A stretch of 64,000 bases of DNA from contig NC_088302.1 of the NCBI RefSeq assembly GCF_032854445.1, forward strand, positions 26,377,080 to 26,441,079. Reading direction: 5' to 3'. Each line of letters starts with the position of its first letter. Position 1 is the stretch's first letter. Source of the DNA: Liolophura sinensis. Its lineage: Eukaryota > Mollusca > Polyplacophora > Chitonida > Chitonidae. A model generated the notes under the pieces. The model ran no database searches and had not been told where the DNA came from. It was given only the letters and a program-made list of their open reading frames with translations. Shown here piece by piece: positions 52,401 through 63,597 of this stretch. Position numbers and translations under genes: made by a program.

Positions 52401-53298
52401 ATGATAAGTAAACATAACATACGATTACCTGAATTCCTCCTTGGCCTGTGGCATTCATCGTTTACAGGTGTGTGTCGCTGATTTCGGTTTCCATTATTCC
52501 CATTGGTTAGTCCGTTGGTGTACCCTGAGTGGTTGAAGTTATTATCTGGTTTGTGCTTCACTGGTGATAACCTGTAGTTCGTACTGTTGACATGGTTGAT
52601 GGGGCTCCGTCCATTATAAGATCGGTTGTTATTATCCTTTGCCTGGTGCAGGTGAGAGTTCTTGGGTGACGCAGCTCCAACTGTTACTGGCTCCTCAACA
52701 TAAAGCTCTTTAGTCAGCTTGGATGGTGTAGCCTGCTTGGTCGGAATCCTAGCAGCGTCGCTAGGAGACATGAGAATCTTCAGGTATCTGATGTCCCTCG
52801 CGCTGCAAATATATAAACGTATATGTAAATTACTTCGGCTTTGTTTCGAGCTTACAAACATGTATATGAGAGTCAATGTCTCCTGACATTACAAGTAGAG
52901 TGGACTGAATAATGGTTTAGAAACAGCCAATGCTTTAATACATGTACAGGTTTATCATGTACTACAGTTCTACACTATCTCAGTCTGCCCGGCTTAATAA
53001 TCATGTCAGCTCTAATATTCTACACGATCCAGATGGAATTTAATCAACCTTAAACTTACCAGTACTTAATACATGAATTTAATTTTTCATTCGATTCTCT
53101 TTGATATGGTTTGACAGGGCAAATGGACAGCTACCTTAGGGTCAGCTCCTTCACTTCACATTTGAGTCCATTCCTGAAAGCGCTTGACAGTGTCAGGGTC
53201 TGTGCTGTATCATCCACAGTCTTCACCTGCCCCTGGTACGTCCCTAAAGCATCCCCACAGTCCACAGAGATGACACTCCCTACCCAGCTAGCACTCAT
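49077..53298 (-). CDS. EDC3: EDC3, enhancer of mRNA decapping 3, 6 coding exons, 521 aa
   Basis: A P-body scaffold that binds DCP2 and the helicase DDX6/Me31B and promotes mRNA decapping. Joined exons (descending): 53298-53135, 52802-52429, 52043-51726, 51030-50877, 50551-50331, 49411-49077. They sum to 1566 nt (521 aa; human 508), all GT..AG with phases 2,1,1,2,1. Residues 1-66 are the LSm domain (SASWVGSVISVDCGDALGTY). Residues 67-179 are a low-complexity Asn/Ser/Pro-rich linker. The FDF motif is FDFEKNLALFDKKAVFEEI (217-235). The YjeF_N-like domain follows to the C-terminus (HQRPVVVVLCGCHGQGAQGV; WSLGLGLPLNLP; SPFGHKFVIPLHAV). It converges with ALDH7A1 across 15 kb of non-coding DNA. Confidence 0.96.
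50331..50551 (-). CDS. EDC3: EDC3 exon 5 (221 nt)
   Basis: Acceptor TTTCTGTCGGCAG, donor GTAAAT. Encodes MSPQNNHQRPVVVVLCGCHG, QGAQGVNCARQLANHNVHTT, VFVPGQPSEHNTALEQELRL, YELTGNKKTSDIK. GxHGxGAQG is the Rossmann-like glycine loop of the YjeF_N fold. Confidence 0.95.
50877..51030 (-). CDS. EDC3: EDC3 exon 4 (154 nt)
   Basis: Acceptor TATGATTGTAG, donor GTACCT. Encodes DSGLRVPSISHSMRKQLLSA, AELAGLNEPRLLEMVGRSAS, EMVLQLLGGCH. Matches human DSGLVVPSIS...LEM....MALTLLGG. Confidence 0.95.
51070..51256 (-). repeat. SINE family B in EDC3 intron 3
   Basis: TATTTATTTCATTGGTGTTT, TATGCCGTACTCAAGATTAT and GGAAGCCAGCAGGAGCTGGA; no tRNA head beyond GGATTGGTCA. Sense relative to EDC3. Confidence 0.82.
51726..52043 (-). 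CDS. EDC3: EDC3 exon 3 (318 nt, FDF motif)
   Basis: Acceptor TACATGTAG, donor GTAAAG. Basic stretch VKKKSSTPRKIDFKKRSTPK, then SYLDDFDFEKNLALFDKKAV and FEEI (DDX6-binding FDF), then KRPAKYRCDENVLQSEPVVL entering the YjeF_N domain. Confidence 0.95.
52429..52802 (-). CDS. EDC3: EDC3 exon 2 (374 nt)
   Basis: Acceptor ATATTTGCAG, donor GTAATC. Completes the LSm fold with ARDIRYLKIL, then a polar linker rich in Asn, Ser and Pro (YNGRSPINHVNSTNYRLSPV; NGLTNGNNGNRNQRHTPVND), as expected for the disordered region of EDC3. Confidence 0.93.
53135..53298 (-). CDS. EDC3: EDC3 exon 1 coding (164 nt)
   Basis: ATG at 53298. Encodes MSASWVGSVISVDCGDALGT then YQGQVKTVDDTAQTLTLSSA and FRNGLKCEVKELTL. Donor GTAGCT. 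Just upstream TTTTGATGTACAG resembles an acceptor two bases before the ATG, so a non-coding first exon is likely. Confidence 0.95.
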
Positions 53299-54560
53299 CT
53301 CTGTACATCAAAACAATTTACCTCTTTAGTTTACACCTTATAAACAGATATCACAGGTAACTTTTATCCATAAATATGCATTTCACATGATCAAAAGACA
53401 TGACAGCATTTCTTCAAAATTCTCAACTTACACGTATTAGCCTTTTTGTATAAAACTCCAACAGTATTAACTTCTGTCATGTCTGGGCTGATCATCACAA
53501 TTTGCTAGGCTGGCAGCCTGAAATACTTGTAACAATAACTGTAATGTGTGTGATTCTCAGTTTGTAATATCATGTACATGTACATGATGTAAGAGGCCAG
53601 CTTGAGTTCATATCGGTAGTGATAATTCCTTTAATCAATGAAGGATGATAAAGTACAAACAAAAATATTCAATTATGACAGTACACGTAGGTACCTCAAA
53701 AAAAAAAAAAAAAAGAACCATGCTGTAGCCATTATCAACCACCTTGCAGACTTAAGAAACTTTATTTCACACAAAAAACAAGGAAAGCCAATTAATCGAA
53801 TATGTATGTGCTGACCTACAAGATGAGATACTGTGAGATATTGTAATCATTAGAGCCATTACTGTTTTCCACCAGTTTTTCACTTCCCCTCTTCAACGCA
53901 TGATTCTTCCAAAGATCAAGCCCAACATATTCTAGACATGATCTCTATTAGAGCAGCTGTTCAAAATGGATTCGAAAAACTAAGAGCCAATCCAGCTCTG
54001 ATATTTGATTCAAAGTTCTAAATTCACTCTGAAATTCCACATCTTCATACCGGCATGTTTCAATCTTGTTTACCATCCACAGAGAATACACATTTGGACT
54101 ACATTTTGGAAGCACTAAGTCTTATTTGCACAGCCACTTTGGTTGTGTTCACACGGCAAGTCAAACACTGGCTGCCAGAAGTGAGATGAAGAACAATCCT
54201 GATTAAAGATCTGTTGCTTAGATTTTGGATTTGAGTGTACCTAAATCCAATTCACTGGAGAAAATCAGCTTGCCGTCTTAAAACACCTGCGCTCCTTTAA
54301 ACCAAATGCATCTGTTGAACACATGGTGTCGACTTTGCTGTGGACCTGCCACAGCAGCGGGCAGTGCTTGAGGACCTAAAATCCAACTCAGCAATCGGCT
54401 ATTCTCAATCAAGCTCGCATCCAAAGTAAAAAGCTTTCAGCCATTTAGAAACAGAGAGGTACAAGTATATGAAATCAAAGATTAGAAATTATGCAGATGA
54501 AACAATCCCTAAAAGCAGCACCAGAACAGAAGGCCATGAGTCCAGAGAACAGAGCTTGGA
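53299..54560. other. EDC3 upstream region / 5' intron (inferred)
   Basis: No coding signal. Includes an A16-type run near 53698-53715 and otherwise AT-rich DNA. Confidence 0.45.
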
Positions 54561-54652
54561 CAATGTGGAATCACATGGAGGTCAGTGTGGAATCACATGG
54601 AGGTCAGTGTGGAATCACATGGAGGTCAGTGTGGAATCACATGGAGGTCAAT
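54561..54652. repeat. 22-bp tandem repeat, 4 copies
   Basis: The unit is GTGGAATCACATGGAGGTCA plus GT, copies nearly perfect, so recent. Confidence 0.9.
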
Positions 54653-55351
54653 GCAGATCAGTGGAGGACGTCGTGGAGATGATTACTTCAACCAAACAGG
54701 TTACATCAGCATTGAAAGGTTAGCCTACTTTTTACAAAAATGTGATAAAACCCGCTAACATACCACCATCTAAATTCTTTTTCACACATAAGCAGGATAA
54801 TTTGTCCAACCAAAGTATTGCTCCAACCTAAATTTCATCATATCACAATATAGTACCCCCGTACATTCTATATCCAGTCCCCAGCCAGTAGCATCTACCT
54901 CCAGTCAACAACCTTTAATTAAGCAATCCCAATTATTTTCCGTTAGTCTTTCCGTTAGTTTAATGGAACAGTTCTTCGGAAAAGTGACCCCTGAGCAGTG
55001 CCCTCATATGCCAAAGATACCACTACACTTGTGAATTCCTCCCTGTATAACGTGAAAATTTTTTAATTCTTCTGTTTGTAATTGCAATTTTCATGGTATG
55101 TGTTAAGTGCAATAAGAGCTTTTAAAGTTCCCCTTCATCCAGCATACTTAAATGCTTAGTAGGAAGCAAGAGAAAGCTCCATTTTTTAGTACCGTTAATT
55201 AGTAAATCTAATCATCTAATACCAAACTCGAAAAAAAAAAAATGTTTTCTAGAAGTTTTTGTGACGTAACAGGTCTTTAGCCAAGTCATGCAATTTGGAC
55301 TTTATAAATATTGCTGCAATTGTTTCCTTCACAACAAAGGAAAAAATGTCA
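54653..55351. other. Nothing recognised
   Basis: AT-rich sequence. No gene, RNA or repeat family identified. Confidence 0.5.
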
Positions 55352-55364
55352 TGGCCCAATAGAG

Positions 55365-55723
55365 TGAGTGAGTGAGTGTTTGGGGTTTAACGTCGTACTC
55401 AACAATTTTTCAGTCATATGACGACGAAGGAATCCTTTGGGTGCATGTACATGTAATGTGCCTCCTTGTTGCAGGACGGATTTCCACTGCTCTTTTATTT
55501 AGTGCTGCTTCACTGAGACGGCTTACCGAAGGCAAGTAAGCCGCCCCGCCCGAGCCATTATACTGATATGGGTCAACCAGTCGTTGCACTATCCCCTTCA
55601 TGCTGAAAGTGAGGAAGTTACAACTTCCTCTTTTAAAGTCTTAGGTGTGACTCGATCAAGGATTGATCCTGGATCTACCGGTCCCGAAGCGGACGCTCTA
55701 CCAACTGTGCTATCCGGGCCGGT
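55365..55723 (-). repeat. SINE family A, full length with 13-bp TSD
   Basis: Reverse-orientation reference copy. The head GATAGCACAGTTGGTAGAGC contains a perfect A-box, and GATCAATCC is a perfect B-box. The 3' domain CATATGACTGAAAAATTGTT, GTACGACGTTAAACCCC and the (ACTC)n tail follow. TGGCCCAATAGAG flanks it at 55352-55364 and 55724-55736. Confidence 0.95.
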
Positions 55724-55736
55724 TGGCCCAATAGAG

Positions 55737-56878
55737 AATGCATGTGTATCCTTTCTTGTTTACAAAATGTTTATCCATCTGCAACAGTTACTTTTAGATG
55801 TAAATTCTGTCTTTTCTAATTGGATTTGTTTGACCCAATCCCTGTGGACCCTCCTGACATTAGTGATCCTATCCATATTGATATATGTAACTATGTTGCT
55901 GTTGCATAATTTCCTGTTTCTTATGTTCCTCACTCTCTAAAGAGTTCCAACCATTCTATTTTAAAACATTGATTTTGGAGTAAGTTCATTAAAAAAATTT
56001 TTTTGCGATTATATACAATAACATTCGACTAAAAGGCTATTACTATATGTTCCAGACTCTTGTTTTACAACTGGGTCAATGATTAGTAATGACTACAATG
56101 CTCATTTCTGGCATTAAAAATTGGATTTGAATTGATGCTGAATTGACAAAATTACTTTCTTATTTACGCGAACATTTCGGCTCTAATCTGGTGTTGTGAT
56201 ACTGATGTGTGATGTTTCCAGTCAAAGAAGCATTGTGTGTGCTCCATGTATGACTGACAGTCATTACCTTACTTCAAGAAGTACAATAAAAAAATCAGTG
56301 AACATCCTTACTGTTAGCCTCGAGATTCAAAGAGCACATCCTTTGTCACATGGAATACGCTGGAAAAGGATTTCCTGCATTTTTGGCCAGCCTCATTCAG
56401 GGGAGCATAAATGAGTGACATAAGCAATTATGTGATAGCTACACTTAAATACTAATTTAGTCTTCACTACAGCCCACACAGCTATTCACTTTTATATGTA
56501 TATCTGTTGGGGTAATGTAGGACCGAGCAGCTAAGTGTTTGTGTAAGTCAATCCTTCCAATAACTTAAACTGCAAAAGGCTGACACAACATGGTGGACTT
56601 GAGATGGAATTAACTACAATACATTATATACAATACATTATATACAACATATTATATACAATACATTATACACAATACATTACACACACAAAAGAACTAT
56701 GGGTTTCAGCCAGTCCATTACTCTTTAATCTTCCACAGCTGTTTATATTTCAACGCCATGTTGAGCACGGAGTACATCGACATTTATCAGGAATTTCTTC
56801 TCAGCTTAACGAGAGCAAATGAAATCTACACAGATTTTATGATCACTGCACACAGACATTATCTGTTTACATACTTAC
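55737..56878. other. Inferred EDC3 5' intron, simple repeats only
   Basis: Contains ~5 copies of a 13-15-bp ATACAATACATTAT repeat at 56622-56690. Otherwise nothing recognised. Confidence 0.45.
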
Positions 56879-57065
56879 CGCCAATGGTAAATCAGTGAAT
56901 CAAAGGGTAAGAAGGAATGAGCGAGGCGAAAAAAGGATACAAGTTACATGAACAACAACAATGACTTCCATCGAATATGGTGGGTCGCTTACACCAATAG
57001 GAAATGCTATTGTGTAAATCACAAACATCGATTTGGGATTTCAGACGTTGGACTTTCCTGAAACT
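56879..57065 (-). other. EDC3: Possible non-coding first exon of EDC3
   Basis: On the - strand a strong donor, CGGTAAGTATG (GT at 56878-56877), follows a locally less AT-rich segment with CCAAT-like sites (ACACCAATAGG on +). Together with the acceptor-like ACAG next to the EDC3 ATG, this suggests a ~3.6-kb 5' UTR intron. Inference only. Confidence 0.25.
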
Positions 57066-57566
57066 ACCTCGTTGTTTGTCGAAACAGTTCAGTAATAGTA
57101 TACATGGAACACACTCAACTCGTTAACTCTGAATTTATCAATGTTTTATATGTATTAAGTGGTTGACCTTCACCTTATGTCAAGTTGACCCAACAGCAAA
57201 CTTGTTGATTTGAAAACCGGGTCAGTCAACAGAGCCTTTCACAAGTTGCAGCATACGGTTCTAATTACATCTCCAGAATCATTAACCCACGTAGGGCTAC
57301 GTTGATTTTTTTCTGAGTAGTTACTGTTCTCTATGTATTTTACATATTCCGATGCAAACATTGATTTCGCACATCCGGGTACTTTACTCGACATCACCTT
57401 GCAGACGACGAGGTAAAAGATGAATTGGAAGTGAATATTTTGAAAATTAGGACTAATGATAGCCGAAAGTTACAATATGTTAGTCAACATCACAGTCTTC
57501 ACAGGTCATGTGAATTGTGAACGACAATAAATTGTGCCGTAGTTTTGGGCTTGTAGTGCCATAAAG

Positions 57567-57735
57567 CCGGGCACCGACCGTAAGTAGGAAGGTCTGACAA
57601 CAACCTGCAGATAGTCGTGGGTTGCCCCCCGGGCTCTGCCCAGTTTCCTCCCACCCTAATGCTGGCCGTTATTGTATAAGTGAAATATTCTTGAGTATGG
57701 TTTAATTAAAACACCAATCAAATAAATAAAAAAAT
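57567..57735 (+). repeat. SINE family B, 5'-truncated
   Basis: CCGGGCTCTGCCCAGTTTCC, CTAATGCTGGCCGTTATTGT, AAATATTCTTGAGTATGGTT and CACCAATCAAATAAATAAA. Confidence 0.85.
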
Positions 57736-60300
57736 GAAGCAGGGGTTTGTTGGAACGCCTCCAACATAATCATGTATGGGCCATTAAGAAGTAAAGGTAT
57801 GAAACGACTTTCAACTGGCACCATACATTGCCTCTTCAAATTAAGAAATAATAAAGCCTTCAGTCTCCACTTTTCCAACTGTTTCTCCACCTGGGGTTAT
57901 CGTGGTTAACATATCTGCTTGAATCCACCATCAGATTAAGAACTTCCCCCTATAGGTCATTTCTTGCTGCATGTGGAATATGCACTGTATCATTTCCTAC
58001 GTGACGCTTTCTTAATCCACAATCCCTAGCCGAGTTGATCCCATGTTTGTTGGATGAAAATGGGCTAAGGAGCTAGTTCTGCTGAAATCAGTCATGTTTA
58101 CACCGCAACAATTTGAACAGGTCGCCATGTTACGTATTATAGAATGGCTGTGGAATTCAAAAAAAATTCAGATATCTGCCGTCAGCTGTAGGCCCCTATG
58201 GGAACTCTTGTTGTTGTTCCCTATGGGAAAAGTCTAATCGTCTCAGTGAAGCACCATAGACACTCAAATACATGTGCAGTTTAAGGACATCTTCATTTGA
58301 GATTTCTTTACTCTTTGTACCTCAAATTCCCACAATGTCTTCATTGATCGAATTTCATCACTAATATTGTTTTCGTGTGTAATAAAAGTGGTCACAGCTA
58401 CAATAACCTCAAATTGAGGAAACAAAGCCTTCTTTGGTTCCAATGCATACAAGGATTACTATTCATGGCATTTTGCCTTGTTCATTGATTTGCGTGAATG
58501 TCTCATTGGTAACTACTAACATATCTGTGAAATTCGGGTGAACCACAATGACATATCCACAGTGTATATATATATATATATATATAATAGGTATTCCATT
58601 GGGCATAACTTGTGCCCCTTTTTGGCTGACCTACATAATGTAGCTATATACTCGTTCTTGTGTGAATATAACTGAAATTAATAAAGAGTAACCGTCACCA
58701 GTCCTGAATCTTTATTTCTCATTCACTAAACTGTATATAGGTGAACTCCTATTTTTAAACAATCCTTACAGTACAACAAAAGCTGTGAAAGATATATATC
58801 CCCTTTTACTGGATTTAAGGAAACTACAGACTCTGCAGGTGGTACATGTTGTCTGGAGCTGTATTTGTACAAAGACCAAAACTGCCTTTGCTGACTTTCT
58901 GATAAAATGAGTATTTTGATATTTGGTAAATTATCCTTACTTGGATATAACAATATACTGAAGGGCCCAACATATAGCATGTACATATATCACCTTGTAG
59001 CATTTGTTAGATCCTGTGTGTTGTGTGACGATTTCAGTCAACGTCACAAGTTATTAAGTACTGCAAAAGCAGGTTTCTAGTTTATTTCATCAAATGTCTT
59101 CACTCTAAGTTTCTTACAGTTTACAATGAATACAATAAGTATAATTCTCTGGAAGTAAATATGGACAAAGCATCTAGAATCTCTGACATGACATACTATC
59201 AAGGTACACAATTTGGATATTCATACTGATTTCATTCAGTTGTCTAGAATATTACTCACATTTTTCCAATGTCATTCAAAACTGTCGATTGCTTTTCTTT
59301 GCACGATTCCATCTAAATTTCATACTTGGTATGCTTTCTTAGTTCTTTGGTGGTTTGTATTGAACATAGTTTTGGGAATTGGACTTGCAATTATTGACTT
59401 CACTATGATAGATAGATTCTATTCTATGGAGACTTTGCAACATGATGGCTGCTTACAGATAAAATTCTGTGCAAGACAAACAAAAATATTCTACAACATG
59501 TAAAAGTCCACTTCGTACCAGACATGCACACAATGCTAGAGATGACAAAGCTTTGCTGGTCGTGGACCACAAATGTTTGATACTAGCAATAACAGGAGCT
59601 GATTTTGGCCCAACAAAAGTGAGACATGCCCTTGGTTATGGGTAGCAGGCTGACAAAATGTCAGGTAAGAATCCCTAGTCTTTCGGGAAGGCCGGACCAC
59701 TGTTAGATGTTGTATCATTTATAACATATGTCTAGTTCATTAGGCTATATTTATGTCTACGTGAACATGTAAGATATCTTCATTGTGTCGTACATCCAAA
59801 TTGAAGCCCTTGCATGCCTCATCCTCCTTTGCTCATGCTCTGGCAGATCTTTACAACTTTCCATTTATCATTTGGAGTGTTGTGCCAGAGTTTTGCTGCC
59901 TCTAGCACTTCTGATGTGTCTCCAATGATGGTACAGACCTGCATAAATATGCATGCAACAATTTGGGGGGCCCAACCTTCATTCCTTTTTGGCTTGTTGG
60001 TCTTGAAGATCATATCCCTGCGTTATCCAAATATGTGTTATGACTGCTGGGTGAATGTAAACAGTGGCGCCTCCCATACATGTAAGTGTGGAGTGTTCCT
60101 GTTGGGCTGCTTCTCTGCCACCTTAACATAATTCATTTTGAAACCTACAACAGCTGTAATTTTTTTCCAACCCAGATGTGAACTACTTGCCTAAAGACTG
60201 CTCCACCTGTGTGCAAAAAAACTCACTCTAAATTCAGTTTAGTAAAAATTTTAAACGAGAGCAAATGCTGTGTAGGTACAAAAGTCCTGTGTCGTTGTTT
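57736..60300. other. Unassigned DNA, possibly decayed transposon
   Basis: Short hydrophobic or Cys-containing frames (for example 59213-59503 and 59819-60013) have no recognisable domain. A (TA)n tract lies at 58565-58586. I cannot name an element. Confidence 0.35.
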
Positions 60301-60309
60301 ACATGTATA

Positions 60310-60555
60310 TGAGACACAGTCACCATTACTGGTTAGAGTGTCTGCCTCAAAGTTGCTAGGCAAAAAGCACTTTGAGGTTTAATAGAGCAAGGAAACATGA
60401 CAGTTTGGCCGGGTGTCAATATAATGTGGCTGGGTGGAGTGTCATTGTCTGGTGTCTTTGAGTTGATAGTTCAGTGGTGGCAGCAGTTTGACGGCATGGA
60501 ATCGCCCTGCCACAAGAAGACACTGTGCATCTACACATACCTAAAAATTCCTTAA
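60310..60555 (+). repeat. SINE family D with tRNA-like head
   Basis: ACTGGTTAGAGTGTCTGCCT resembles an A-box head. The body has GTGTCATTGTCTGGTGTCTT, GACGGCATGGAATCGCCCTG and CCACAAGAAGACACT, matching 19400-19592. Confidence 0.6.
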
Positions 60556-61269
60556 TACACAAGCAGTTTTACTCCGAAAAACGAAAGCTTCAGTATTTCA
60601 GCATTTTATTGTTTATTTTATTTATCGGGGGTGATATGAAATGGGCAGCAATGATATATTTATAGGTCTAAATGATGTAGGCTTAACATATCTAAATACA
60701 CATTCAATCTTACCTTTGCACACTTCTTAAAAGAGACAAGATAACAGAGGATCCATGATTTCCATGCCATGCAACCACATGCTGGAAACCAGCAATAGCC
60801 GCTTCCCTATGTTTGCAAAAAAGGGGGAGTACCTTGCTAAACAATGTTTCTCAAGGATAAGAAAGCTCCTTAACCAACCAGTTGAAGTTGCTTATTAGTG
60901 GCCAATCTGACCAAGACTAGTTTCTTTACAAAACACAACACACCCTATTCCACTGCAATTCAAAAGCTCTGATCATTTATAAGTTTTCTTGTCCTGCATG
61001 TTCATCTGAATATATGTATGGGTAAACCTAACAGATGCCTTATTGTGAGAATAAAAAAAGACACAAATGCTTCTAGACACACTACAACATGTAATCGTAT
61101 TTCCCAATTACATTGAATTTCAGTATCTCAACAGCTTTATCTGCCAGATAATCTCAACAGTACTAATCGACCAAGCCTTTGTGATATTATTCTAAGCAAC
61201 ACAAGTGTTGTAGGTCAATTCTATCACTGGTCCAACATTTTGTTTATGTTAGGTGTGACCTGAACCACA

Positions 61270-61600
61270 GGTTGAAGGCAGCTTGTCATATGCTGCGGCT
61301 GTTCATTGGAACAGTCTGCCTGCCTCTGTGCCATCTGCCTCCTCAGTTAAATTGTTTAAAAGTTTGCATCAAAAGTGCCAGAAAGTGCCAAACAAGTGTT
61401 GTATCTCTGTGTATAACTTTGAACTGATTAATGCTTGGGTTTTTTTTTTTTTTTTTTTTTTTACAGTAACCTGTGTGATTCCCAAGTGGATGTGTGAGTG
61501 AATGGAGTACCTCAGGGGAAGATCAATACTGTCATATTGACTGAGTTTGTTACCCTCTGAAAATAAATATATGATTATCATTATCTAAAGATTATTTGTG
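61270..61600 (+). pseudogene. LINE 3' end remnant
   Basis: The frame at 61283 reads SYAAAVHWNSLPASVPSASS then VKLFKSLHQK. The WNSLP...(A)SS...FK pattern is the usual C-terminal tail of non-LTR retrotransposon ORF2 proteins. It is followed by a T22 run and then a 3'-UTR-like segment with AAATAAATA. Only the last ~35 codons remain. Confidence 0.45.
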
Positions 61601-61654
61601 ACCTGTATTCTTATTTAATCCATATATGTATATATGCCATATTTTATCATTACT

Positions 61655-63343
61655 ATCTGTCCTTGTGGCCATCCACTTCTCCGGAATGTTATTACTAACT
61701 CTGTCAGGCCATCCACTTCTCCGGATTGTCATTATTGCCTATCTTAGGGGCCATCCACTTCTCCAGAATGTTATTTAATTGCCTATCTGTGGGACCATCC
61801 ACTTCTCCAGAATGTCATTTAATTGCCTATCTGTGGGACCATCCACTTCTCCAGAATGTCATTTAATTGCCTATCTGTGAGACCATCCACTTCTCCAGAA
61901 TGTCATTTAATTACCTGTCTGTGGGGCCATCCACTTCTCCAGAATGTCATTAATTACCTATCTGTGGGGCCATCCACTTCTCCAGAATGTCATTTAATTG
62001 CCTCTCTGTGGAGCCATCCACTTGTCCAGAATGTCATTTAATTGCCTGTCTGTGGGGCCATCCACTTCTCCAGAATGTCATTTAATTGCCCCTCTGCGAG
62101 ACCATTCACTCCTCCAGAATGTCATTTAATTGACTGTCTGTGAGACCATCCACTTCTCCAGAATGTCATTTAATTGCCTATCTGTGGGACCATCCACTTC
62201 TCCAGAATGTCATTTAATTGCCTATCTGTGAGACCATCCACTTCTCCAGAATGTCATTTAATTACCTGTCTGTGGGGCCATCAACTTCTCCAGAATGTCA
62301 TTTAATTGACTGTCTGTGGAGCCATCCACTTGTCCAGAATGTCATTTAATTGCCTATCTGTGGGACCATCCACTTCTCCAGAATGTCATTTAATTACCTA
62401 TCTGTGGGGCCATCCACTTCCCCAGAATGTCATTTAATTGCCTGTCTGTGGGGCAATCCACTTCTCCGGATTGTCATTATTGCCTATCTTAGGGACCATC
62501 CACTTCTCCAGAATGTCATTTAATTGCCTATCTGTGAGACCATCCACTTCTCCAGAATGTCATTTAATTGCCTATCTGTGAGACCATCCACTTCTCCAGA
62601 ATGTCATTAATTACCTGTCTGTGAGGCCATCCACTTGTCCAGAATGTTATTTAATTGCCTATCTGTGGGACCATCCACTTCTCCAGAATGTCATTTAATT
62701 GACTGTCTGTGGGGCAATCCACTTCTCCGGATTGTCATTATTGCCTATCTTAGGGACCATCCACTTCTCCAGAATGTCATTTAATTGCCTATCTGTGAAA
62801 CCATCCACTTCTCCAGAATGTCATGTAATTGCCTATCTGTGAGACCATCCACTTCTCCAGAATGTCATTTAATTACCTGTCTGTGGGGCCATCCACTTCT
62901 CCAGAATGTCATTTAATTACCTGTCTGTGGGGCCATCCACTTCTCCAGAATGTCATTTAATTGCCTCTCTGTGGAGCAATCCACTTGTCCAGAATTTCAT
63001 TTAATTGCCTGTCTGTGGGGCCATCCACTTCTCCAGAATGTCATTTAATTGCCTGTCTGTGGAGCCATCCACTTGTCCAGAATGTCATTTAATTGCCGAT
63101 CTGTGGGGCCATCCACTTGTCCAGAATATCATTTAATTGCCTCTCTGTGAGACTATTCACTCCTCCAGAATGTCATTTAATTGCCTATCTGTGGGACCAT
63201 CCACTTCTCCAGAATGTCATTTAATTGCCTATCTGTGAGACCATCCACTTCTCCAGAATGTCATTAATTACCTGTCTGTGGGGCCATCCACTTGCCCAGA
63301 ATGTCATTTAATTGCCTCTCTGTGGGGCCATCCACTTGTCCAG
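61655..63343. repeat. 44-bp satellite array, about 38 copies
   Basis: The unit is CCATCCACTTCTCCAGAATG, TCATTTAATTGCCTATCTGT, GGGA. Variants alternate TCTCC/TGTCC and GGGA/GAGA/GGGG. A longer-range pattern recurs (the GGATTGTCATTATTGCCTAT variant at about 61720, 62465 and 62730), so higher-order blocks are likely. Confidence 0.93.
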
Positions 63344-63597
63344 AATGTCATTGTGGGGCCATCCACTTGTCCAGATTGTCATTGTGGGGCCATCCACTTG
63401 TCTGGAATGTCATTGTGGGGCCATCCACTTGTCCAGAATGTCATTGTGGGGCCATCCACTTGTCCAGATTGTCATTGTGGGGCCATCCACTTGTCTGGAA
63501 TGTCACTGTGGGGCCATCCACTTGTCTGGAATGTCATTGTGGGGCCATCCACTTGTCTGGAATGTCATTGTGGGGCCATCCACTTGTCCAGAATGAT
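63344..63597. repeat. 31-bp derivative of the 44-bp satellite, 8-9 copies
   Basis: The unit CCATCCACTTGTCCAGAATG then TCATTGTGGGG lacks 13 bases of the 44-bp unit (around TAATTGCCTATCTG). Copies are nearly identical. The overlapping open frames here (all three + frames) arise because 31 is not a multiple of three and the unit lacks stops. Confidence 0.92.
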
